Below are positions 34,766 to 40,376 of a stretch of DNA of 40,376 bases, piece by piece; position 1 is the first letter of the stretch, and each line of letters opens with the position of its first letter. The position numbers were made by a program, and so were the translations under genes. The stretch covers positions 1-40,376 of the forward strand of contig JAFGDT010000110.1 of NCBI GenBank assembly GCA_016931965.1. Direction: 5' to 3'. The notes under the pieces are model-generated. The model saw only the letters and a program-made list of their open reading frames with translations. It did not search any database and had not been told where the DNA came from. This DNA comes from a bacterium. Lineage in GTDB: Bacteria; Zhuqueibacterota; QNDG01; DSAB01.

Positions 34766-35081
34766 TTTCATTCCTCCTTACCTTGGTTTCTTTCATGATA
34801 AAGATGAATATTCAGATTTTTCCATTCTTTTATATTAAACAGATCATCCTGAAGTTCCACGCCAGAACAGATTACTGGAGGCTGAGGTTCAATCTGGCAC
34901 CCACGCAGAGCGTAGGTGCCAGAAGGAAATGTATATCATTCCTGCCAAAGCAGGAATCCAGAAATTAGGCAACAGGTGGATTCCCGCTTAACACAATGCG
35001 GAAATGACTAACTTTTAGATTATCATTATTCATTTACAATCCCATAGATCTTGGTTCAGATATTTATTATGGCAAGATGAT
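34766..35081. other. Intergenic region holding composite repeat copy 2
   Basis: The 29-nt hairpin repeat lies at 34896-34924 (identical to 33702-33730). It is followed by attcctgccaaagcaggaat (34940-34959) and ggattcccg...cggaaatgac up to about 35010. No gene is seen. The part nearest the NIPSNAP start must hold its promoter, which I could not identify with confidence. Confidence 0.6.
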
Positions 35082-36773
35082 TTATTCCGAAGTCAACCCC
35101 ATAATCCGGTAATTAAACTCAAAAGCCAGAGCCCCGCTCCAGTCTTCTTCGTAGACACTTTTATAGCGTGTGCCGTCCACCGGGCCGACGGGTTTGCCGT
35201 AGGTGTAGAACCAGTTGATGATCGGACTGCCTGTGAATCCCAGACCGATCCAGTATTTCCCCGGAGAGAGAATCGGAGGATTGTTTGAAAAGTCGAAGTC
35301 CACCCAGTCGTAGCCGGTCTGCACCGGAATCTGATTCAGATTTATAAAATCACTTGCGGCCAGCGTTCTGCCCGGTTTTCCATTGTCGTCTTCGATCAGA
35401 TCAATCCAGACTTGGCCGCTCCCTCCAAAATTGTGAAGGGCCAGTCCCACCCGGTTCAATTGCAGGGGTTCTTCCAGGACAAAAACCTGTGCATACTGCG
35501 TGAGACCCGTGGTTACATATTCAGCCGTTTCGACCATGAAATTTTTCCGCATCGCGTATTCATCTTCAGCCTCTTCCTCCGCAGGCCCTCTTGTGAAAAG
35601 AAAATCCACACCCCGGGGAAAATCGACATTGCCAAATGTCAATCTTCGGGTGTATCGAAGATTTTTCAATTCATCCTCGTCGATCTCTTTGGGTGGAGGG
35701 GGTGGTGCATAAACGACAGGCTGAAATGTGGCGTCTACTTTCGGGCTGAGAAGCATGTTTTTGGGTCCGTAGTTTTGTTTGGCCAACGCGAGCTGTACAT
35801 CGTCTCTCGAAAATTGTGCATCGATCACTTCTGTAAACCGGGGTCTGCCCTGAACGCCCTTGGCCTGGCGCCACCGGACCATGCCGTCGTTGATCGTTTC
35901 TTCATTGTCCAAGCCGATCTCAATACGGATGAAGCGATTCGACACAAAAAGCTCGGTCTGCTGGGGGTCGAACGGGATCCAGCCGAGATCCGGGAAATAA
36001 ACTTCGATCCACGAGTGACGGCCCTGTCCCATTTGAAACGTAAAATCGCCGTCGGCCATCTTAACAGAGTAAGGTTGTTTCAGGGTTACTCCATTGACAA
36101 TCCGGACAGGAATACCTAACGACCGCATCAGAGCCGCGCTCAAATGGGAATAATTCTGACAATTTCCCTTTCCATTTTCGAAGGCATAAAGGGCGTCGAA
36201 TTGTACGGGTGGGGTCACATAACGCATATGGTCAATGATCCAGGTCAGTATGCGCTGCACGGCATCAAATTCGGTTGTGACACCTTGCACCAATTCTTTG
36301 GCTTTATTCTCGATACGATTATCTTCCGACTGCACCTGGTCGGTTTTTGACAGATAATCCCTCAACTCTCTCGGAATATCGGTCAGGGGAAAGGGAGCCT
36401 GAGATTGAATCGTCTGCAGAATCGTTTTGTTGGTTGCCGTGAACCGCATGGTGGCATCAACGGGCTGTTTCGGATTTTTCCATTCCACCCGGATAATATG
36501 GTTTCCCCTATTGTCTTCTTCATCTTTTCGTTCGGAAGGCGATGGGTTGAAACTCAAATCAAAATTGTCAATCCGCTGATTGTAAGTGGGGGACTGGAAA
36601 GATACGGGAATCACGAAACTCAGTTTCAGTGTCTGGGTGTCTCCGACCGGTTCGATTCGTTGATTCAAGCTGTACAGTATCGTTGATTCCTGGCCGCCGT
36701 TGATGAGATAGTTCTCTCCCCATAAGAGGCCAACCAGGCAGAAAATGGTACCCATGCATGTGAGTCGTTTCAT
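35082..36773 (-). CDS. Exported transglutaminase-like protein
   Basis: 563 residues. A short signal peptide ends near LLWGE (20). After a beta-rich N-terminal domain (about 30-120), a transglutaminase-like core spans about 160-275 with the catalytic triad Cys205 in GKGNCQNYSHLSAALMRSLG, His253 in GRHSWIEVYF and Asp269 in GWIPFDPQQ. The linker 275-400 is followed by a C-terminal beta-sandwich (about 415-563; FVLEEPLQLNRVGLALHNFGG, ILSPGKYWIGLGF). Members of this clan are often cysteine proteases or amidases rather than true transglutaminases. The ATG at 36773 follows GGAGG; an eight-codon extension was rejected. It starts 41 bases after the S9 peptidase, suggesting joint action on extracellular peptides, which is inference. 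Confidence 0.87.
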   Translation of the reverse strand: MKRLTCMGTIFCLVGLLWGENYLINGGQESTILYSLNQRIEPVGDTQTLKLSFVIPVSFQSPTYNQRIDNFDLSFNPSPSERKDEEDNRGNHIIRVEWKNPKQPVDATMRFTATNKTILQTIQSQAPFPLTDIPRELRDYLSKTDQVQSEDNRIENKAKELVQGVTTEFDAVQRILTWIIDHMRYVTPPVQFDALYAFENGKGNCQNYSHLSAALMRSLGIPVRIVNGVTLKQPYSVKMADGDFTFQMGQGRHSWIEVYFPDLGWIPFDPQQTELFVSNRFIRIEIGLDNEETINDGMVRWRQAKGVQGRPRFTEVIDAQFSRDDVQLALAKQNYGPKNMLLSPKVDATFQPVVYAPPPPPKEIDEDELKNLRYTRRLTFGNVDFPRGVDFLFTRGPAEEEAEDEYAMRKNFMVETAEYVTTGLTQYAQVFVLEEPLQLNRVGLALHNFGGSGQVWIDLIEDDNGKPGRTLAASDFINLNQIPVQTGYDWVDFDFSNNPPILSPGKYWIGLGFTGSPIINWFYTYGKPVGPVDGTRYKSVYEEDWSGALAFEFNYRIMGLTSE

Positions 36774-36814
36774 CGTATCCTCCATTCGGCTATTCAATAC
36801 TTCTTGATCTGCGA

Positions 36815-38992
36815 TTACAAATGGTCTAAAAAGTAGTCAGTGATTTTATTGAATAAATGAACCTGTGTATCATAACCTGTGATACTGTGCAATTTTCGCG
36901 GGTAGATCATCAGATCGAAAGGCTTTCGCGCATTCTGCAGCGCATAGACCAGTTGCATTGTATTGGATAAATGCACATTGTCGTCCGCCGTTCCGTGAAT
37001 AAGCAACAATCCTCCTTGATAGTCATTGATATGTGTGATCGGATTGCTGTCATTGTATCCGTCCTCATTGTCCTCCGGCTGGTCCATGTAGCGTTCCGTC
37101 CAGATGGTGTCGTAGTTCCGGTGATCGGTCACCGACGCCACAGCCACACCGACTTTGAAATATTCCGTTCCTTTTATCATCGCCAGAGCAGTCATGTAGC
37201 CGCCTCCGCTCCATCCCCATATGCCGATACGCGAGCGGTCGACATAGGGCAGGGATCGGAGATATTCGGCCCCCTGAATTTCATCGATGACAGCCTTTCC
37301 CAAATTCCGATACACAAGATTTTGAAAGCCATTGCCCTTGAATCCCGTTCCCCGATTATCCACACAGAAGATGATATATCCTTTCTGAGCCATCAACTCG
37401 TGCCAGAGATGAAAATTGATCCGGTTGATACCCCAGCTGTTCTGCACCCTCTGCGAGCCCGGTCCCCCGTATGTGTAAACCAGAACGGGGTAAGTCTGTT
37501 GGGAGTCAAAATTTTTCGGCTTGATCATGAAGGCATTCAATTCAAGGTCATCATTGGTTGTGATCGTGAAAAATTCAGGTTCAATCAATGTAATCTCTTT
37601 CAAGGCTTCTATCTCTCCCGATTCAATCACTTTGATTGGAGTCCCATTGCTCTGATGGAGTGTGGTTCTGGGTGGCGTCATGATATTTGAATAGGTGTCC
37701 AGGTAGTGTTGTCCATCCGGAGACATATCGATCTCGTGCCATCCTTCTTCTTTGGTCAACCGCTGTAGTCCTTTTCCATCCAAACCGGTTTTATAGATAT
37801 GTCGTTCAATCGTACTTTTTTCTGTTCCGATGAAATAGACCGCTTCCTCTTTCTCGTCAACGTGGATCAATTCAACAACGTCCCAGTCACCACCGGTTAA
37901 CTGTCTGATGAGATTCCCCTTCAGATCATAGAGATAGAGATGGTTCCAGTTCGATCTTTCGGACATCCAGATCATCCGCTGATTATTCTGTAAAAAAATC
38001 CAATTCTCCACATAGTCAATCCAACCTTCGGGATCCTGTTCTGTCAGAATATGCTCGGACTCTCCGGTCGCTACATCGGCAATGAGAAGGTCCAGTTGGT
38101 TTTGATCGCGGTTCAGCCGCTGGATCGCCAGGTGTCTGCTGTCGTTCAGCCAGGCAATCCGGGGGATATAGATGTCGGTCTCTCTGCCGATGTCCATCCA
38201 GGTTGTTCTTCCATCATCGATGGAAACCACACCGATTCGAACTGTGGGATTTTGACCGCCGGCTTTGGGATATCGCATCGTTTCGACTCTGCTGTAAAGC
38301 GGAATGAAGTCAACAATGGGGAAAACGGGCTCGAGAGATTGGTTCAGCTCGAAGTAGGCGATGGATCGGGAATCGGAGGACCAGAAAAATCCTGTCCGGA
38401 TGCCGAACTCCTCCTCATAAACCCAGTCGAATCGGCCGATCAGGAGATCCTCCGTACCCTGATCAGTCAACGGTGTTTCAAGACCACTGTCCAGATCGAG
38501 TACCATCAGATTCTGATTTTTCAGATAGGCGATTTTTTTGCCGTCGGGTGAGAATCGGGGATCCCTTTCTTCCTCCGGGTCATCTGTGAGTCGTTTCGTT
38601 TTTCCTGATTTCATTGTGTAGAGATAGAGATCACCCCGTGAAGGAAGCAGTACCGTTTCCCCTGTCGGTGAAGGATGGTAATTGGGTATCGTAAATCGTT
38701 TTTGCTGGCTTTCCGGCTGCAGCACATCCACTTGGTCTGAATCGATCAGCACGCTCGGTTCACCGGTCTGGAGATCGACCTGTTTGATGAGCCGTTTTCT
38801 TGTTGATGATTCATATTCATAATAGGTAAATTTATCCCCTTCCGGTGACCACTGTACATTGCGCAACTCCCTGGCTGCATATTGATTGGATCCGAATATC
38901 CCTTCCACAGTCAGGACATTCTGAGAATAGGCAGCGGATATGGATAGAGACAACAGCCAAACAAAAGATGTGAACAGGATTATTTTTCGCAT
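36815..38992 (-). CDS. S9B prolyl dipeptidyl-peptidase (DPP-IV type)
   Basis: 725 residues, exported (signal peptide ending near AAYSQ, 24). The N-terminal beta-propeller (about 40-480) has WD-like repeats and the double-Glu motif DWVYEEEFG (189-197) that holds the substrate amino terminus in DPP-IV. The alpha/beta hydrolase part has the oxyanion-hole region YTYGGPGSQRV, the nucleophile Ser595 in GWSGGGYMT, the Asp in HGTADDNVH (about 670) and His702 in PRKLHSITG. All three catalytic residues and the EE motif are present, so it should release Xaa-Pro dipeptides. It starts 16 bases after the stop of the upstream kinase/GalU gene. The Shine-Dalgarno sequence is weak (AAGGG at longer spacing). 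Confidence 0.92.
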   Translation of the reverse strand: MRKIILFTSFVWLLSLSISAAYSQNVLTVEGIFGSNQYAARELRNVQWSPEGDKFTYYEYESSTRKRLIKQVDLQTGEPSVLIDSDQVDVLQPESQQKRFTIPNYHPSPTGETVLLPSRGDLYLYTMKSGKTKRLTDDPEEERDPRFSPDGKKIAYLKNQNLMVLDLDSGLETPLTDQGTEDLLIGRFDWVYEEEFGIRTGFFWSSDSRSIAYFELNQSLEPVFPIVDFIPLYSRVETMRYPKAGGQNPTVRIGVVSIDDGRTTWMDIGRETDIYIPRIAWLNDSRHLAIQRLNRDQNQLDLLIADVATGESEHILTEQDPEGWIDYVENWIFLQNNQRMIWMSERSNWNHLYLYDLKGNLIRQLTGGDWDVVELIHVDEKEEAVYFIGTEKSTIERHIYKTGLDGKGLQRLTKEEGWHEIDMSPDGQHYLDTYSNIMTPPRTTLHQSNGTPIKVIESGEIEALKEITLIEPEFFTITTNDDLELNAFMIKPKNFDSQQTYPVLVYTYGGPGSQRVQNSWGINRINFHLWHELMAQKGYIIFCVDNRGTGFKGNGFQNLVYRNLGKAVIDEIQGAEYLRSLPYVDRSRIGIWGWSGGGYMTALAMIKGTEYFKVGVAVASVTDHRNYDTIWTERYMDQPEDNEDGYNDSNPITHINDYQGGLLLIHGTADDNVHLSNTMQLVYALQNARKPFDLMIYPRKLHSITGYDTQVHLFNKITDYFLDHL

Positions 38993-39008
38993 GATCGATT
39001 GGGCCCTT

Positions 39009-40376
39009 TCAACTGTTCTGATAATCGATTACCGTCTGTCTGTAGGCCTGCGGGACGCCGATGTCGAAGCGCAGGCCATTGATGATGAGGCCTGTAAATC
39101 CCTCTTCTCTACGAAGCTTATCGAGGCAGGAGGTCAGCTGAAATTCGCCTCCCTCCCGGATGTTATGCGTGATCTGTTCTTCGAGTATGTCGAAAATCTG
39201 CGGTGAAAGAATGTACTGGCCGAAAACGGTGAGATAGAGATCGTCTTTCATTCCATCGACATGCAGATGTTCTCTGGCATACTTGATTTTCGGTTTTTCG
39301 GCAAATTCGGTCACAGAAAGAGTGGAATCCACCTCTTTCCAAATACCGGTTACGCAACCAAATTGATGGAGTTGTTCGGCCGGTGTCACCTTCAGTCCCA
39401 ATACGTTTTGCCCGACACGATCGTAGATGTCCATAAGCTGCTGGGCGCATGATTTTTTACTCTTTGAAGCGTAGATATGATCCCCTAACATCAGCAGGAA
39501 AGGTTCCTGCCCAACCCATTCACGTGCGCAGTATACGGCGTGTCCGAATCCATCCTGTGTGTCCTGAACCACAAAGTGAATCCGCTGTCCCAGGTCGAGG
39601 AGATACTGACTGTATTCCTGATCTTCTTTTGAGAGTTTATTAAAATTTTCGATACGGGGAGGTGTGCAGAAGAATTCTTCGAAAAGGGGACGGTCCACGC
39701 TCTGTACGACAAGGCAGATCTCCTCGATGCCGGCACTGATCGCTTCCTCGATAATCGTCATGATGGCCGGTTTTGCCCGTCCCTCTTGATCGATAATGGG
39801 GAATAGTTCCTTTTTGATTGCTTTGGATGCAGGGAAAAGCCGTGTACCGAAACCGGCAGCCGGAATAACGGCCTTTTTCACCCTCTGCCCTGATTGGAGA
39901 ACAAGTTTGAGGCAGGACATTCCCAGATCATGTTCGATGATCTCGATCACTTTCTCCTGACTTTCGGCGTCCTTGACAATAAACTGGGCCGAACCGTCTC
40001 CCTGCGATCCGACGCCTTTCCCCCCCACTATCAGCGGCTGGATCGGTTTGTAATTCAGCAATTTGTGAAGCACCGGTGCAGTCAATTGAGAAGGACAGGC
40101 CGGTTGCAGGTTGGCGTCGAATTCGGCCTGCGCCTTTTTCATCAGTTCACCGACTCTGACCGCATCGCCCTCCTGCAGGGCTTCCACGGCCTGATGGGCG
40201 ATTTCGCAGTTGATGGGTCCCAGATATTTCTGTACATTTTTTTGCATGTCGTTGTCGGCAAAAGGGTAGCACTTGTTCAATTTACTGAGGATCTCTTTCG
40301 TGTCTTTCTCGGCTTTCAGATCGACAATGACAAAATAGAGATCGTTCGGCACACGCAGTTCGGTCACATCGATGTG
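39009..40376 (-). CDS. GHMP kinase / UTP-glucose-1-phosphate uridylyltransferase fusion (partial)
   Basis: Partial: the frame is open to the right edge, so the protein starts beyond the window. The visible N-terminal part (about 155 residues) is the C-terminal half of a GHMP kinase: PNDLYFVIVDL, FDANLQPACPSQLTAPVLHKLL and the glycine-rich GGKGVGSQGDGSAQF. It is fused to a full GalU-type nucleotidyltransferase: KKAVIPAAGFGTRLFPASKA, KKELFPIIDQEGRAKPA, DGFGHAVYCAREWVG, LLMLGDHIYAS, FAEKPKIKYA, GGEFQLTSCLDKL and GLRFDIGVPQAY. It would phosphorylate a sugar (perhaps galactose or similar) and couple sugar-1-phosphate to UTP, providing UDP-sugar. A GTG at 40367 is not accepted as the start because the GHMP domain is clearly cut. 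Confidence 0.87.
   Translation of the reverse strand, partial: HIDVTELRVPNDLYFVIVDLKAEKDTKEILSKLNKCYPFADNDMQKNVQKYLGPINCEIAHQAVEALQEGDAVRVGELMKKAQAEFDANLQPACPSQLTAPVLHKLLNYKPIQPLIVGGKGVGSQGDGSAQFIVKDAESQEKVIEIIEHDLGMSCLKLVLQSGQRVKKAVIPAAGFGTRLFPASKAIKKELFPIIDQEGRAKPAIMTIIEEAISAGIEEICLVVQSVDRPLFEEFFCTPPRIENFNKLSKEDQEYSQYLLDLGQRIHFVVQDTQDGFGHAVYCAREWVGQEPFLLMLGDHIYASKSKKSCAQQLMDIYDRVGQNVLGLKVTPAEQLHQFGCVTGIWKEVDSTLSVTEFAEKPKIKYAREHLHVDGMKDDLYLTVFGQYILSPQIFDILEEQITHNIREGGEFQLTSCLDKLRREEGFTGLIINGLRFDIGVPQAYRQTVIDYQNS

Noticed and set aside
33702-34924. CRISPR array
   Set aside because: The 29-nt repeat has only two copies about 1.2 kb apart with a gene between, and it is a self-complementary hairpin of the REP kind. 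No cas genes are present.
35412-36119. Plus-strand open frame of 235 codons over the transglutaminase-like gene
   Set aside because: Antisense shadow of the catalytic core.
36971-37690. Plus-strand open frame of 239 codons over the S9 peptidase
   Set aside because: Antisense to the catalytic domain and without a recognisable domain.

Overview
The window reads as chromosomal DNA of a Gram-negative, free-living or particle-associated bacterium. A TonB-dependent receptor of the Oar type, outer-membrane beta-barrels, a TolC-type channel, a long fused CcsBA cytochrome assembly protein and many twin-arginine (Tat) secreted sulfatases point to the Bacteroidota/FCB neighbourhood or an uncultured phylum near it (Calditrichota/KSB1-like). 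That placement is inference: there is no rRNA or other marker gene here. No tRNA, phage, insertion sequence or CRISPR array was seen.

Region 1 (346-10773, minus strand) is a run of seven genes read from a strong promoter at about 10890. It holds five Cys-type sulfatases with Tat signals, one exported nucleoside-hydrolase-like lipoprotein and one DUF1080 (3-keto-glycoside hydrolase type) protein. There is no glycoside hydrolase of another kind, polysaccharide lyase, SusC/SusD pair, sulfatase-maturating enzyme or regulator.

Region 2 (11028-21851, plus strand) diverges from region 1 and has ten genes: KDPG aldolase, KDG kinase, a Tat-exported UxuA-type mannonate dehydratase, a YhcH/YiaL-type lipoprotein, a Tat aldo/keto reductase, an SBF/BASS-type transporter, an exported 6-phosphogluconolactonase-type propeller, a Tat DUF362 protein, a DUF169 protein and a GntP-type permease. 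Read together, regions 1 and 2 suggest that a sulfated sugar is desulfated and converted outside the cytoplasm to an aldonate and then to 2-keto-3-deoxygluconate (KDG). The KDG would be imported, phosphorylated by KdgK and cleaved by Eda to pyruvate and glyceraldehyde-3-phosphate. The unusual point is that the upstream sugar-acid enzymes carry export signals while KdgK and Eda do not.

Region 3 (21852-22627) is non-coding and carries several short stem-loop repeats, including a 135-bp element with perfect 14-bp terminal inverted repeats. Region 4 (22628-30949) has a TolC-like gene on the plus strand facing a four-gene minus-strand operon: an outer-membrane barrel, a pentaheme cytochrome c, a second barrel with its own CxxCH heme motif, and CcsBA for cytochrome c maturation. 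This looks like a small respiratory or extracellular electron-transfer module with its own maturase.

Region 5 (31118-33775) is a TonB-dependent receptor with a near-consensus promoter and a strong terminator. Region 6 (33986 to the right edge, minus strand) encodes a NIPSNAP protein, a transglutaminase-like exported protein, a DPP-IV-type S9 peptidase, and a GHMP-kinase/GalU fusion that runs off the right edge. A composite repeat containing an identical 29-nt hairpin sequence flanks the NIPSNAP gene on both sides.
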